The notes: generated by a model not told the origin, from the letters alone. A DNA stretch of 64,000 nucleotides from Micromonospora sediminimaris (GCA_900112325.1 FOLJ01000005.1:1-64000), one strand, 5' to 3'; counted from the stretch's first letter, positions 34,321 to 47,097 are shown. Made by a program: numbers and translations.

Positions 34321-34498
34321 CCGCAGTTCTGACGCTGTGTCACTTCTCCCCGGCGGCCCTCAGTGCCACCTCGCACGCTTTGCTCTGCTTCAACCCACGC
34401 ACTAGCGCCTGAACTGCGGTAATGCGAAGGTGGGATCGAGTCACCGGCTCGGCGCGGTTGCTGAAAGTAACTGTTGCGTCGGTTGAAGCAGAGCAAAG
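34321..34498. repeat. Intergenic element with 18-bp perfect inverted repeats
   Basis: CTTTGCTCTGCTTCAACC (34378-34395) is repeated inverted at 34481-34498, 85 bp apart, in the 352-bp gap between the convergent cebR and acyl-CoA dehydrogenase genes. A second inverted pair, CCGCAGTTC (34321-34329) and GAACTGCGG (34411-34419), interlocks with it. The inside is AT-richer than its surroundings and has no credible frame. It could be a non-autonomous mobile element, a structured RNA or a long-loop terminator; I see no clear target-site duplication. Nothing else is seen in this gap. Confidence 0.6.
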
Positions 34499-34597
34499 GT
34501 GGGGTACACCGGGTCTGGGGGAGCGGTGAAGACCACGGAAAGTCACGCCGGAGGGCTTGTCGGATGCGGGTCTGATCAGCCGGGTGGGCGGTGGTGT

Positions 34598-35818
34598 TCA
34601 GGCGGGGGCGGTCCAGCGGCGAAGCTCGCGTTTGGCGAGGCTGTTGCGGTGCACCTCGTCGGGACCGTCGGCGAGGCGCAGCGTGCGGGCCTGGGCCCAG
34701 AGCGCGGCGAGGGGAGTGTCCTGGCTGACCCCGGCCGCGCCGTACGCCTGGATGGCCTTGTCGATGACCCACTCGGCCATCGCCGGTGTGGCGATCTTGA
34801 TGGCCTGGATCTCGGTGTGTGCGCCCTTGTTGCCGACGGTGTCCATCAGCCAGGCCGTCTTGAGCACCAGCAGCCGGGCCTGTTCGATGCGGACCCGGGC
34901 CTCGGCGATCCACTCGCGTACCACGCCCTGCTCGGCGAGCGGGCGACCGAAGGCGACCCGCTCGACGGCCCGACGGCAGAGCAGTTCCAACGCCCGCTCG
35001 GCCATCCCGATCAGGCGCATGCAGTGGTGGATCCGGCCGGGGCCGAGCCGGGCCTGGGCGATGGCGAAGCCGGTGCCCTCGGCACCGACCAGGTTCTCCG
35101 CCGGCACCCGTACGCTGTCGAAGTCGATCTCGGCGTGCCCGCCGTGCGAGGCGTCGCTGTAGCCGAAGACCCGCATCCCCCGGCGGACGGTGACCCCGGG
35201 AGTGTCGCGGGGGACCAGGATCATGCTCTGCTGGCGGTGCCGGTCGGCGTCCGGGTCGGTCTTGCCCATCACGATGAGGATCTCGCAGGCCGGGTCCATC
35301 GCGCCGGAGGACCACCACTTGCGGCCGTCGACGACGTAGTGGTCGCCGTCGCGGCGGATCGACGTGGCGATGTTCGTCGCGTCGGAGGAGGCCACGTCGG
35401 GCTCGGTCATGCAGAACGCGGAGCGGATCTCGCCCGCCAGCAGCGGCGTGAGCCAGCGTTCCTGCTGGGCGGGGGAGCCGAACTCGGCGAGCAGCTCCAT
35501 GTTGCCGGTGTCCGGTGCGGCGCAGTTGAGCGCCTCCGCAGCGAGGTGCGGGCTGCGGCCGGTCAGTTCGGCCAGCGGAGCGTACTGGAGATTGGTCAGC
35601 CCGGCACCGTGGCGCGGATCGGGCAGGAAGAGGTTCCACAGGCCGCGTCGGCGCGCCTCGGCCTTCAGCTCGGCCAGCACCGGCGGCCGGGCCCACGGAT
35701 CACCGGCGGCGGCCACCTGGGCGGCGTGCACCGGCTCGGCCGGGTACACGTGCCGCTCCAGGAAATCGGTCAGCTCCGTGCGCAGCTGCTCGGTCCGGGC
35801 GTCGTACGCGAAGTCCAT
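34598..35818 (-). CDS. Acyl-CoA dehydrogenase (ACAD10/11-like)
   Basis: The 406-aa flavoprotein would oxidise an acyl-CoA to the enoyl-CoA. Signatures are [17 protein letters not shown] (FAD/substrate), [55 protein letters not shown] and [32 protein letters not shown]. Family members linked to a phosphotransferase domain (as in human ACAD10/11) act on 4-hydroxyacyl-CoAs after phosphorylation. Here the kinase is the gene immediately before, overlapping by one base (TGATG). Confidence 0.93.
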   Translation of the reverse strand: MDFAYDARTEQLRTELTDFLERHVYPAEPVHAAQVAAAGDPWARPPVLAELKAEARRRGLWNLFLPDPRHGAGLTNLQYAPLAELTGRSPHLAAEALNCAAPDTGNMELLAEFGSPAQQERWLTPLLAGEIRSAFCMTEPDVASSDATNIATSIRRDGDHYVVDGRKWWSSGAMDPACEILIVMGKTDPDADRHRQQSMILVPRDTPGVTVRRGMRVFGYSDASHGGHAEIDFDSVRVPAENLVGAEGTGFAIAQARLGPGRIHHCMRLIGMAERALELLCRRAVERVAFGRPLAEQGVVREWIAEARVRIEQARLLVLKTAWLMDTVGNKGAHTEIQAIKIATPAMAEWVIDKAIQAYGAAGVSQDTPLAALWAQARTLRLADGPDEVHRNSLAKRELRRWTAPA

Positions 35819-36870
35819 CAGGTCTCCCTCACCGCGGTCAGTCCGTGTGCGACAAGCGGGGCAACGAGGCCCCCGATGGTGTCGAAGCCCTCGCCGAGGG
35901 TCTGGCCGAGGGTGTGCCGGTAGTGGATGCCCTCGCAGATGACGGCGAGTTTGAAGCAGCCCAGCGCGATGTGCCAGTGCAGCGGGCCGACGTCGACGTC
36001 GCTGCGGCCGGCGTACCGGGCGATCAGCTCGGCGCCGCCGGGGAAGCCGGCACGCGGGCCGAGACCGTCGGCGACGGGGTTTCCGTCGGAGGCCGCACTG
36101 CCGCCGAGCACCTCCCAGTACGTCAGCAACAGCCCCAGGTCGGCCAGCGGGTCGCCCAGGGTGGCCATCTCCCAGTCCAGCACCGCCGTCACCGTCACCG
36201 GGTCGACGGTGGCGAGCAGGTTGTCCAGCCGGAAGTCCCCGTGCACGATCCGGCCGGCGTTGGCTCCGTCCGGCGCGGTGGCGGCGAGCCGGTCGCGTAG
36301 CTCGTCGATGCCGGGCAGCGGCCGGCTGCGGGAGCGATCGAGCTGCCCCGACCAGCGGCGGACCTGCCGGGCCAGGAACCCTTCCGGGCGGCCGAAGTCG
36401 GCCAGCCCGACCGCCGCCGGCTCCACCGTGTGCAGCGCTGCCAGGGTGTCCATCATCGTCATGGCCAGCCCGTGTCGCTGCTCGCCGGTGAGCCGGTCGG
36501 TGCGGGAACGGCTCCGGAACACCTCGCCCGGCACCCGCTCCATCAGGTAGAACGGCGCCCCCAGCACCTCCGGCTCGGGACAGAGCAGCAGGGCGCCGGG
36601 CACCGGGACGTCGGTCGGGGCGAGCGCCGAGATGACCCGGAACTCCCGGGTCATGTCGTGCGCGGTGGCCAGCACGTGCCCGAGCGGGGGTCGACGCAGC
36701 ACCATTTCCCGATCGCCGGCGTGCACCAGGTAGGTCAGGTTCGACCGGCCACCGGCGATCAGCTCGGCCCGTAACGGGCCGGCGGCCAGATCGGGGCGGT
36801 GCGCCGCCAGGTGGTCGCCGAGCCGGTCCAGATCCAGACCGGCGGGCGAGCCGGCGGTCGGTTCGGTCAT
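35818..36870 (-). CDS. Aminoglycoside-phosphotransferase-fold kinase (ACAD10/11 partner type)
   Basis: The 350-aa protein has the APH fold: RSNLTYLV (nucleotide loop), [28 protein letters not shown] (catalytic Asp) and [24 protein letters not shown] (metal site). It resembles the phosphotransferase half of ACAD10/11, which phosphorylates hydroxyacyl-CoAs so the dehydrogenase can act. The coupled dehydrogenase supports that role. The start at 36870 is the first Met matching family length. Confidence 0.9.
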   Translation of the reverse strand: MTEPTAGSPAGLDLDRLGDHLAAHRPDLAAGPLRAELIAGGRSNLTYLVHAGDREMVLRRPPLGHVLATAHDMTREFRVISALAPTDVPVPGALLLCPEPEVLGAPFYLMERVPGEVFRSRSRTDRLTGEQRHGLAMTMMDTLAALHTVEPAAVGLADFGRPEGFLARQVRRWSGQLDRSRSRPLPGIDELRDRLAATAPDGANAGRIVHGDFRLDNLLATVDPVTVTAVLDWEMATLGDPLADLGLLLTYWEVLGGSAASDGNPVADGLGPRAGFPGGAELIARYAGRSDVDVGPLHWHIALGCFKLAVICEGIHYRHTLGQTLGEGFDTIGGLVAPLVAHGLTAVRET

Positions 36871-37018
36871 CCGGACAGTCCATGGCAGCTCCGGCGGCTT
36901 GTCAAGGTCAGGTTTGACCCTCGGGACATGCCGCCGCAACAGGGACGAAATGGTCAACTGTCAGGCTGACACCAGCCTGCCGGCCACTGTGCCGGCCCGC
37001 CGAGCGGAGGGGTTTGAG

Positions 37019-37720
37019 ATGTTGCTGCGCGTTCGGGTCACCCTGCCGGACCGTCCTGGCACGCTCGGTCAGGTCGCGCGCACCCTCGGCGTGTCCGGGG
37101 CGGACATCGTCCAGGTGGTCGTGCTGGAACGCCTCGGCGGGCGGGCGGTCGACGACTTCACGGTGGTGTGGCCGGGCGTCGCGCGGGTGGAGCGCCTGCT
37201 GGCCGGCCTGGCGGCGATCCCCGGCGTACGGGTGGACGGGGTCTGGCGGGCGATCGGCGCGCCCACCACCACCGGCCAGGACGCCGAACTGCTGGCCCAG
37301 GTCGCCGCCAACCCGGCCGACGGACTGGCGACCCTTGTCGACGCGGTGCCCGGGCTGCTCGCCGCCGACTGGTCCGTCGCCGCGATGGTGCCGGTGGACT
37401 GGGCATCGCGTACCGGAGGGGGCGGTGCGACGGTCGGGCACGCCAGTTGGCGTACCCCGGTGCCGCCCATGCTGCCGGAGGTGACCCCGCTGCGCGCCCG
37501 GTCGATGACCGCGCCCGACGGCGGCCATTTCGCGGTCGCACCGTTCGGTCGGGCCGGGCTGGTGCTGGTGGTGTCCCGCGAGCACAGCGAGACCCTAACG
37601 CCGGCCGCCTTCCACTCCACCGAGGTGGATCGGCTCGCCCAGTTGGTCCGGGCCTGCGCCGTGATCCTCGGTGACCGGCTCGACCTGGTCGGCGCTCCGC
37701 CGGTCAGCGCCAAACCCTGA
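37019..37720 (+). CDS. ACT-domain protein, unknown function
   Basis: The 233-aa cytosolic protein starts with an ACT amino-acid-binding domain (LRVRVTLPDRPGTLGQVARTLGVSGADIVQVVVLERLGGRAVDDFTV, 3-49) and continues with a GAF-like region (SVAAMVPVDWASRTGGGG; FAVAPFGRAGLVLVVSREHSETLTPAAFHSTEVDRLAQL). It could be a regulator that senses an amino acid. Its neighbour 100 bp downstream is an ACT-GNAT protein with a similar N-terminus, so the two probably work on a related signal. Confidence 0.88.
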   Translation: MLLRVRVTLPDRPGTLGQVARTLGVSGADIVQVVVLERLGGRAVDDFTVVWPGVARVERLLAGLAAIPGVRVDGVWRAIGAPTTTGQDAELLAQVAANPADGLATLVDAVPGLLAADWSVAAMVPVDWASRTGGGGATVGHASWRTPVPPMLPEVTPLRARSMTAPDGGHFAVAPFGRAGLVLVVSREHSETLTPAAFHSTEVDRLAQLVRACAVILGDRLDLVGAPPVSAKP

Positions 37721-37821
37721 GCCGTTGTGACGCAGACCGCAGGGCCGATCGCGGCTGGACACGGTGAGGCAACCGACCGGCAACAGCCGCGGACGAGGGT
37801 GGCAGGCGAAGGGAGGCAACG

Positions 37822-38883
37822 ATGACGCTGTGGCGGATCCGAGCCACCGTGGACGACCGACCGGGTTACCTGTCGGTGCTCACGGCGAGCCTCGCGTTGC
37901 GTGGAGTCAACATCCTCACCGTGCAGGTGCACACCACCGAGCAGGGTGCCGTCGATGATTTCCTCGTCGACGCGCCGGACACCCTCGACGAGGCGGGACT
38001 GCTCGCCGCGGTCGAGCGGGGCCGGGGGCGGGACTGCTGGGTGGCGCGCAGCGAGGCGCGTGGCCTGGCCGATCAGCCGACCCGGGTGCTCGGGCTGGCG
38101 ACCCGGCTGGTGCACGACCCGGACGCGACAGGTGAGGTGCTACGGGCCCTGCTCGGCGCCGACGAGGTGACCTGGCGGGCCGCGCCGGCCCTGGCCCGGC
38201 CCGGGATCGACGGGATGACGATGCTGCTGGCCGACCCGAACGGCGGGTCGTACACCCTGCGCCGGGTCGCGCCGAGTTTCACCCCGGCCGAGTACGCCCG
38301 AGCCCAGGCGCTGCTCGAACTGGGGGCCACCGCCGCCCGGCGCAGCACCGAACAGGTCACCGTGGTCCTGCCCGACGGCGCCGAGCTGACCGTACGCCCC
38401 GCCGTCGCGGAGGACCTGACGGCCGTGGTCGAGTTGCACCAGGCCTGCTCGGTGCGCAGCCGGCAGCGCCGTTACCTCGGCGGAGCGGTACTTCCCTCCC
38501 CGGCCCGACTGCGTCGGCTCCTGGAGCCGGCCCGTGGGCTGACCCTGGTCGCCGCGACGACCGGCTCCGGCGGGGCGGCGGAGTCGGTCGTCGCGATGGC
38601 GAACCTGCTCGCCGAGGGCGACGAGGCCGAGGTGGCGCTGTTGGTACGCGACGACTGGCAGCGCCGTGGGCTGGGCTCGACGTTGCTGCGTCGGTTGACC
38701 CGGCAGGCCGAGTCGGCCGGCTACGCGGCGATGGTGCTGCACGTCCAGGCGGACAACGCGCCGATGCTGCGTACGCTGCGCCGGTTGTCCCGGCCGAGCA
38801 CCGTCCAGCGGGACGGCGCACTGCTGACCATGACCGTGCCGTTGGCCGCCGAGGTGCCGGCGACAGCGAAGAGCGCCGGCTGA
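37822..38883 (+). CDS. ACT-GNAT fusion, amino-acid-regulated (protein) acetyltransferase
   Basis: The 353-aa protein joins an ACT domain (IRATVDDRPGYLSVLTASLALRGVNILTVQVHTTEQGAVDDFLVD, 6-50), a linker, and a C-terminal GNAT domain (from LTVRPAVAEDLTAVVELHQACS, with VALLVRDDWQRRGLGSTLLRRL as acetyl-CoA loop). ACT-GNAT proteins of Micromonospora aurantiaca and other actinobacteria acetylate acetyl-CoA synthetase lysines under control of Asn, Cys or Arg; this is family knowledge. GGGAGG precedes ATG at 37822. Confidence 0.92.
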   Translation: MTLWRIRATVDDRPGYLSVLTASLALRGVNILTVQVHTTEQGAVDDFLVDAPDTLDEAGLLAAVERGRGRDCWVARSEARGLADQPTRVLGLATRLVHDPDATGEVLRALLGADEVTWRAAPALARPGIDGMTMLLADPNGGSYTLRRVAPSFTPAEYARAQALLELGATAARRSTEQVTVVLPDGAELTVRPAVAEDLTAVVELHQACSVRSRQRRYLGGAVLPSPARLRRLLEPARGLTLVAATTGSGGAAESVVAMANLLAEGDEAEVALLVRDDWQRRGLGSTLLRRLTRQAESAGYAAMVLHVQADNAPMLRTLRRLSRPSTVQRDGALLTMTVPLAAEVPATAKSAG

Positions 38884-38921
38884 CGGCCCAGACGACCGAC
38901 CTCCGGTGCGGAGGCCGGTGA

Positions 38922-38958
38922 GGTGGGCAGGATTCCCGGTGCGGGGGTCCTGCCCACC
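38922..38958. terminator. Bidirectional hairpin between the ACT-GNAT and aldehyde dehydrogenase genes
   Basis: GGTGGGCAGGA (38922-38932) pairs with TCCTGCCCACC (38948-38958) between convergent genes ending at 38883 and 38982. Confidence 0.7.
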
Positions 38959-38981
38959 GCGTGCCTCCTGACCGGCTGCGG

Positions 38982-40550
38982 TCAGATGCTCGGAGGTAGG
39001 GCGGTGCGGTCCTGGAAGTTGCCGTAGAGGCGATCGTCGGCGCCCACGGTGACGGCTTGGACCAGCAGATCCCCACCGACGAAGGCACCCTTCCAGGAAG
39101 CGCCCCGGCCGCCGAACGGCTCCTGCCGGTCACCCCGGGAGCGGGGCCGGTTGATGCCCACCTTGAAGGCTTGCAGGTCGACTGCCAGCTTCGCCGCCTC
39201 GTCGGTGTCGTCGCAGGCGAGGGAGGCCACCAGTGCGCCGTTTGAGGCGTTCATCTGGGCCAGCAACTCGTCGGTGGTGTCCACCACGACGATGGTGTCG
39301 ACCGGACCGAACGGCTCGGCGTGCATGAGCCGGGACCGGCCGGGTGGGGCGAGCAGCACCGACGGCGCGACGTACGCCGAGGTGTCCTGCCCGGGCAGGA
39401 ACGGCGCCCCGTCGAGTTTGCCCCGGTACAACGGGACGGCGCCGCCCCGTACCGCCTCGTCGACCTTGCGGTGCAGCTCGTCGGCCTTGGCGGCGCTGAT
39501 CAGCGGGCCGAAGTCCAGCTCCGGCAACGGGTCTCCGGCCTGCCAGGTCTCGACGACCGCGAGCGGGTGCCCGAACCGGACCGAGCGGACCACCGGCAGG
39601 TACATGTCGAGGAACTCGTCGACCAGGTCCCGCTGGACCACGAACCGGGGGTACGCGGTGCAGCGCTGTTTGCCGTACTCGAAGCCCTTCTTGAGGTGAG
39701 CCGCGAGCAGATCCCACTGGGAGAAGTCCCAGATGCCCCAGGCGTTGAGGCCCTCCTGCTCGATGAAGTGGCGTTTGTTCGAGTCGAGCAGCGCGGCGGC
39801 CACCTTGCCCCCGTTGGAGCGGCCACCCACGAACGCCACCGCGCCGATCTCCGGTGCCCGGACCAGTACCTCGGACAACGCCTCGCCGCTGCCGGAGAGC
39901 AGGGTGGCGGGCAGCCCGGCGCGGTGCATCAGTGCGTGCGCCACGGTGAGACAGACCGCGCCGCCCTGGGACGGTGTCTTGGCGATGACCGCGTTGCCGG
40001 CGAGCAGCTGCACCAGTTCGGCGTGCACCAGCACGCTCATCGGGTAGTTCCAGGAGGCGATGTTGCTGACCGGGCCGGGCAGCGGGGCGCGACCGCCGGC
40101 GAGCATCCGATCGATCTCGTCGACGTACCAGCGCACCCCGTCGAGTGCGCGGTCCACGTCGGCGCAGGCCAGGCGCCACGGCTTGCCGATCTCCCAGACC
40201 AGCAGCAGGGCCAGCAGGTCGCGTTGGTCGGTGAGGGCGTCCAGGGCGTCGGTGACCCGCGACCTGCGTTCGGCCAGCGGGATCTCGGCCCAGCTGGCGT
40301 GGGCCGCGGCGGCGTGCGCGACCGCGTCGTGGGCGGTCGCCGCGTCCAGTCGCGGCAGGTTGACAAGCACACTGTTGTCGACCGGGGTACGCGTCGGCGT
40401 GGGCGTGCCGCCGGTACGCCAGCCGCCGCCGACCAGGTTCCGCAACGTGGTGGTGCCGTCGGCTGGGCGGTCGAACGCCTCACCGGTGGCGGCCACCGCC
40501 CGGGCGAGGGTGTCCGGCCAGGAGGTTCCGTCGGCGAGCCGTAGAGCCAT
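38982..40550 (-). CDS. Divergent aldehyde dehydrogenase-superfamily protein
   Basis: The 522-aa protein has the ALDH fold (NIASWNYPMSVLVHAELVQLLAGNAVIAKTPSQGGAVCLTVAHALMHRAGLPATLLSGSGEAL; FVGGRSNGGKVAAAL) and a cysteine at the catalytic place (EYGKQRCTAYPRF). The usual ELGGK acid region reads IEQEGLNAWGI, so the general base is shifted or missing and substrate choice may differ. The start at 40550 follows GAGGAG. The substrate is unknown. Confidence 0.85.
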   Translation of the reverse strand: MALRLADGTSWPDTLARAVAATGEAFDRPADGTTTLRNLVGGGWRTGGTPTPTRTPVDNSVLVNLPRLDAATAHDAVAHAAAAHASWAEIPLAERRSRVTDALDALTDQRDLLALLLVWEIGKPWRLACADVDRALDGVRWYVDEIDRMLAGGRAPLPGPVSNIASWNYPMSVLVHAELVQLLAGNAVIAKTPSQGGAVCLTVAHALMHRAGLPATLLSGSGEALSEVLVRAPEIGAVAFVGGRSNGGKVAAALLDSNKRHFIEQEGLNAWGIWDFSQWDLLAAHLKKGFEYGKQRCTAYPRFVVQRDLVDEFLDMYLPVVRSVRFGHPLAVVETWQAGDPLPELDFGPLISAAKADELHRKVDEAVRGGAVPLYRGKLDGAPFLPGQDTSAYVAPSVLLAPPGRSRLMHAEPFGPVDTIVVVDTTDELLAQMNASNGALVASLACDDTDEAAKLAVDLQAFKVGINRPRSRGDRQEPFGGRGASWKGAFVGGDLLVQAVTVGADDRLYGNFQDRTALPPSI

Positions 40551-40899
40551 CGCGATCTCCTCAGGTGGGCGGGGAGCGGCCATCGAGGGGCGCCGCCAGG
40601 TGCCGCGTACTGTCGCGTGCCGCCCAGCGCGACGGCAACAGTACGGTCCGTATCGCAGGACACCCGAGGCTTGGCGCTCCTCAGTGGAGGGCCCGCCCTG
40701 TCCCGTGGCCGACGCCCCTCACCTGCCGATTTGCCCCAGGCGTATTGCTAAACGTCGATGATGTGAACATTCCCCCTTTGTTACTGGTGAGTACGATCGC
40801 GGCTACCTGGCGGTGGCATCGGCCTGGGAGGCGTCCACTCGTACCCAATGACGAGAACGGCCGCCGGAGGGTGCCGGCGGCCGTTCTGGGATGGTGCTG
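40551..40899. other. Intergenic region, no gene seen
   Basis: This 349-bp gap lies upstream of the aldehyde dehydrogenase gene and downstream of the LPXTG gene. Apart from the hairpin at 40856-40885 I find no credible frame, RNA or clear operator. Confidence 0.6.
40856..40885 (-). terminator. Hairpin terminator after the LPXTG protein gene
   Basis: AACGGCCGCCGG (40856-40867) and its complement (40874-40885) form a 12-bp stem 15 bp past the stop codon at 40900. Confidence 0.8.
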
Positions 40900-41631
40900 T
40901 CAGCTGGTGAAGGTGATCCCGTCACGCCGACGTCGCAGCGCGACCAGGGCGACACCGCCACCGATCAGGCCGACGCCGACCAGAGCCATGGTCGTCGCCG
41001 CCGCGCCGGTGACCGGCAGGCTGCCGTCGTCGTCACCGCCGCCACCGCCGGTGCCGTTCGACGGGCTGGCCGACGGCGTGTCCGACGGGACCGGCGACTC
41101 GGGGACGGTCGGCGTCGGGGTGGGCGACTCCGAAGTGGTGGGCGTGGGCGTCGGTGACTCCGGGGTCGGCTGGCCGGCGCAGGTGTGGCTGAGGTTGAAG
41201 CGGTCACCCTGGCCGCTGATCGTGGCGCTGCCGTCCACCAGCGTCCACCCGGCCGGGGTGAACAGATAGGCGTGGATAAGTCGGGACTCGTTCTGCCCAG
41301 CGGGGTAGAGCGCGTCGGGGTAGGCGTCGGCGGCGTCGGGCACGGTGACGTCGACCGTGCCGGAGCCGTTGTCGAAGGTGAGTGTCAGGCTCTCGAAACC
41401 GCCTGCGGACGGACCGCCGGGCAGGACGAAGTGCCAGCCGTCGTGGTCGGTGGGGCGATCGGCGAACCTGGTGTCCGCGCACTGTTGCTGGAAGTCGGCC
41501 GCAGTGGAACCCTGGTGGGCCGAGTGAAGCGGAACTGTGCTGCTCGCCCAGGCCGGGGCGGCGAGGGCGAGGAGGGCCGTGGCGGCGACGCCGGAAACGG
41601 CCGCACGCGCCACGTGCCGACGCTGTGGCAT
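40900..41631 (-). CDS. Secreted LPXTG cell-wall-anchored surface protein
   Basis: The 243-aa protein has a signal peptide (about 1-30, ending AWA), a globular domain (TAADFQQQCADTRFADRPTDHDGWHFVLPGG...SLTLTFDNGSGTVDVTVPD...FTPAGWTLVDGSATI) with two cysteines, a Pro/Ser/Thr stalk of PTPT-like repeats, and a sorting signal LPVTG, hydrophobic segment and RRRR, so a sortase would couple it to peptidoglycan. GGAGG precedes ATG 41631. It is divergent from the GH9 cellulase and may serve adhesion near the substrate (inference). Confidence 0.9.
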   Translation of the reverse strand: MPQRRHVARAAVSGVAATALLALAAPAWASSTVPLHSAHQGSTAADFQQQCADTRFADRPTDHDGWHFVLPGGPSAGGFESLTLTFDNGSGTVDVTVPDAADAYPDALYPAGQNESRLIHAYLFTPAGWTLVDGSATISGQGDRFNLSHTCAGQPTPESPTPTPTTSESPTPTPTVPESPVPSDTPSASPSNGTGGGGGDDDGSLPVTGAAATTMALVGVGLIGGGVALVALRRRRDGITFTS

Positions 41632-44938
<3,307 letters not shown>

Positions 44939-45007
44939 GGGTCGATCGCCTGACCTCGGCGGCGTTCGTGTCGCGTGACCGAGCAGCTCACCGTCTCGGT
45001 GGGTTCG

Positions 45008-45565
45008 CTATCGCGGCCGGACGCCGTCGAGGGCCAGGCGGAGCAGGCGGACGGCCCTGGGTGGATCGCCTTCGGTGGCCTGGGCGATCGCCTGAACCAG
45101 CGCAATCAGGTCGTCCGGCGAAACATCAGGTCGGACGGTGGCCAGGTGATGCGCGCGGCCCAGCAGGTCCGCTGTCGCCTCGCGGACCACCGAGTGGCAG
45201 GTCTGGCTGTAAGGGGCAGCGCTGTCCGCCGCGTCGAGTGCGGCCGCCAACCCGCGGGTGCTCGCTGCGGCGACCATCAGTTCTTCCAACCACGTGAGCA
45301 GCGCCGCGTGGGGGTCTTCGCCGGCCAGTTCGGCGGCGCGTCGGCGAAGGTGCGCGGTGCTGTCCTGGAAGACCTCCTCGAGCATCGTGTGCCGAGAGGG
45401 GAAGTGCCGGTGCAGTGTGGCGGAGCCCACACCGGCCTCGCGGGCGATCTTCTCAAGGGAGACCTGCGCCCCGTCCTGGGCGACCAGGGCGGCGGCCACC
45501 GCGACGAGCCGCATGTGGTTGCGCTGCCAGTCGGATCGCTGTGGGCGGGTGTGGGCTTCGGTCAT
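45008..45565 (-). CDS. TetR-family regulator
   Basis: The 185-aa repressor has an N-terminal helix-turn-helix (VAAALVAQDGAQVSLEKIAREAGVGSATLHRHFPSRHTMLEEVF) and a variable helical ligand domain. A start 12 codons upstream (45601) is possible. It is divergent from an NmrA-like gene with a palindrome between them, so it probably controls that gene in response to a small, perhaps electrophilic, compound. Confidence 0.92.
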   Translation of the reverse strand: MTEAHTRPQRSDWQRNHMRLVAVAAALVAQDGAQVSLEKIAREAGVGSATLHRHFPSRHTMLEEVFQDSTAHLRRRAAELAGEDPHAALLTWLEELMVAAASTRGLAAALDAADSAAPYSQTCHSVVREATADLLGRAHHLATVRPDVSPDDLIALVQAIAQATEGDPPRAVRLLRLALDGVRPR

Positions 45566-45625
45566 CGGTGGCACTTCCCACTGCCGGAAACGGTGTGGCA
45601 CCCCGTATCGTAGCCCAGGCCAATC

Positions 45626-45638
45626 GGGGTGCTACCCC
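45626..45638. promoter_or_regulatory. Palindrome in the TetR/NmrA divergent promoter
   Basis: GGGGT-GCT-ACCCC lies between the two start codons, about 20 bp before the NmrA-like GTG. It is a candidate TetR operator. Confidence 0.4.
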
Positions 45639-45657
45639 ATTTTTCCAGGAGGCTTAC

Positions 45658-46581
45658 GTGTCCACATCACTACCCCTTTCCGTCCTGGTGACCGGAGCTA
45701 CCGGCAACCAGGGCGGCGCGGTGACCCGCACCCTGCTCGCCGCTGGCGTCCCGGTACGCGCCCTGGTGCGGGACCCCGCCGCCGAGCGCGCCACCGCCCT
45801 GGCTGATCTCGGAGCGGTGCTCGTACCCGGCGACCTCGACGACATCACGTCGCTCGGGTCGGCCGTCGCCGACGTGCATGGGGTGTTCTCGGTGCAGACG
45901 ATCGACCTCACCGGCGGCACGGGTGACGCCGAGATTCGGCGCGGTGAGAACCTCGTCAGGGCCGCTCGTGCGGCGGGCGTCGCACACGTCGTCCACACCT
46001 CGGTCGCGGGCGTGGCCGCTGTCGACGACGAGCGCTTCGACGAGGACCGTTACGGTGCGTTCACGCGGCATTACTACCGCAGCAAGGCCGCAGTCGAGGA
46101 ACTCGTGCGGGGGGCCGGCTTCCCCGGATGGACAATCCTGAGGCCGGCCACCTTCATGGAAAGCTTCGTCCGGCCGTCGGTCTACTTCGCCGACCTGACC
46201 TCGGACCGTCTCCAGGTCGCCGTCGACCCCGACGTCCGGCTGCCGTTCGTCGCGGTGCGCGACATCGGCACCGCCGCCGCCGCGGCGTTCGCACAACCCG
46301 AGCGGTTTCACGGCGTTGAACTCGAACTAGCCGGTGACGTACGCAGCTTCCGCGAGATCGCCGAAGAACTGTCCCAAGTTCTCGGGACGACCATCGAGCT
46401 ACCCGGCAGCGGGCAGGACATTCGGGACGAGGGTCCGTTGGCGGCGTTCTTCCAGGGACAGCGATTCATGAGCGCACACCCCGCACCGGCACGCCCCGAG
46501 TTGGCCGCCGCCTTGGGCGTACCGACAACCACCTTCGCGCAGTGGGCTCGGCTCACGCTGCGCACCACGATCGGCGGATAA
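45658..46581 (+). CDS. NmrA/NAD(P)-binding family oxidoreductase
   Basis: The 307-aa atypical short-chain dehydrogenase has a Rossmann motif (VLVTGATGNQGGAVTRTLL, 9-27), RALVRDP for NADP binding, YYRSKAAVEELV and a substrate domain with ILRPATFMESFVRPSVYF. Members act as NAD(P)H quinone oxidoreductases or redox sensors. GTG at 45658 follows CAGGAGG. It ends 5 bp from a convergent GNAT gene. Confidence 0.92.
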   Translation: MSTSLPLSVLVTGATGNQGGAVTRTLLAAGVPVRALVRDPAAERATALADLGAVLVPGDLDDITSLGSAVADVHGVFSVQTIDLTGGTGDAEIRRGENLVRAARAAGVAHVVHTSVAGVAAVDDERFDEDRYGAFTRHYYRSKAAVEELVRGAGFPGWTILRPATFMESFVRPSVYFADLTSDRLQVAVDPDVRLPFVAVRDIGTAAAAAFAQPERFHGVELELAGDVRSFREIAEELSQVLGTTIELPGSGQDIRDEGPLAAFFQGQRFMSAHPAPARPELAAALGVPTTTFAQWARLTLRTTIGG

Positions 46582-46586
46582 CGGGC

Positions 46587-47093
46587 TCAGTCGGCCAGTT
46601 CGTCGGCGAGCAGGTCCATCAGCAGGCCGTCGTGCCAGCGGCCGTCCTCGCCACGCTCGTAGCGGCGCAGCACCCCGACCGGGCGGAAACCAACCTTCGC
46701 GTACGCCCGGATGGCGGCGGTGTTCGCCGCGGCCGGGTCGATGGTGAAGCGGTGGTGGCCGTGGTCGTCGATCAGGTGGCGGATCAGGACGCGGATGGCG
46801 TCCCCGGCGAGCCCGGCACCGCGTACCGAGGGGTCGAGGAAGATGTCGAGCCCGGCGTGCCGGTAATCCGGGTCGTCCTCGGCGTGCCACTGAATCGCGC
46901 CGACCACCCGGTCGCCGTGCTCGATGGCGTACACCGAGGTGCCCTCCTCGGCGAGATCCGCCTCGACGGCGGCGACCAGGTCGTCGCCGCCGCGCCACCA
47001 GCGGCGTACCTCGGGCTCGGCGCGGATCCTCGCCAGCGCGGGCACGTCGGCGGCCGTCGCCGGTCGCAGGGTCACCGCCTTGCCGCGCAGCAT
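46587..47093 (-). CDS. GNAT acetyltransferase, AAC(6')-like
   Basis: The 168-aa protein resembles aminoglycoside 6'-N-acetyltransferase and related GNATs: VTLRPATAADVPALARIRAEPEVRRWWRGG, VGAIQWHAEDDPDYRHAGLDIFLDPSVRGAGLAGDAIRVL and FTIDPAAANTAAIRAYAKVGF. Whether it confers drug resistance cannot be judged. It lies just downstream of bsaP on the same strand, with a 4-bp gap. Confidence 0.9.
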   Translation of the reverse strand: MLRGKAVTLRPATAADVPALARIRAEPEVRRWWRGGDDLVAAVEADLAEEGTSVYAIEHGDRVVGAIQWHAEDDPDYRHAGLDIFLDPSVRGAGLAGDAIRVLIRHLIDDHGHHRFTIDPAAANTAAIRAYAKVGFRPVGVLRRYERGEDGRWHDGLLMDLLADELAD

Positions 47094-47097
47094 CCGC

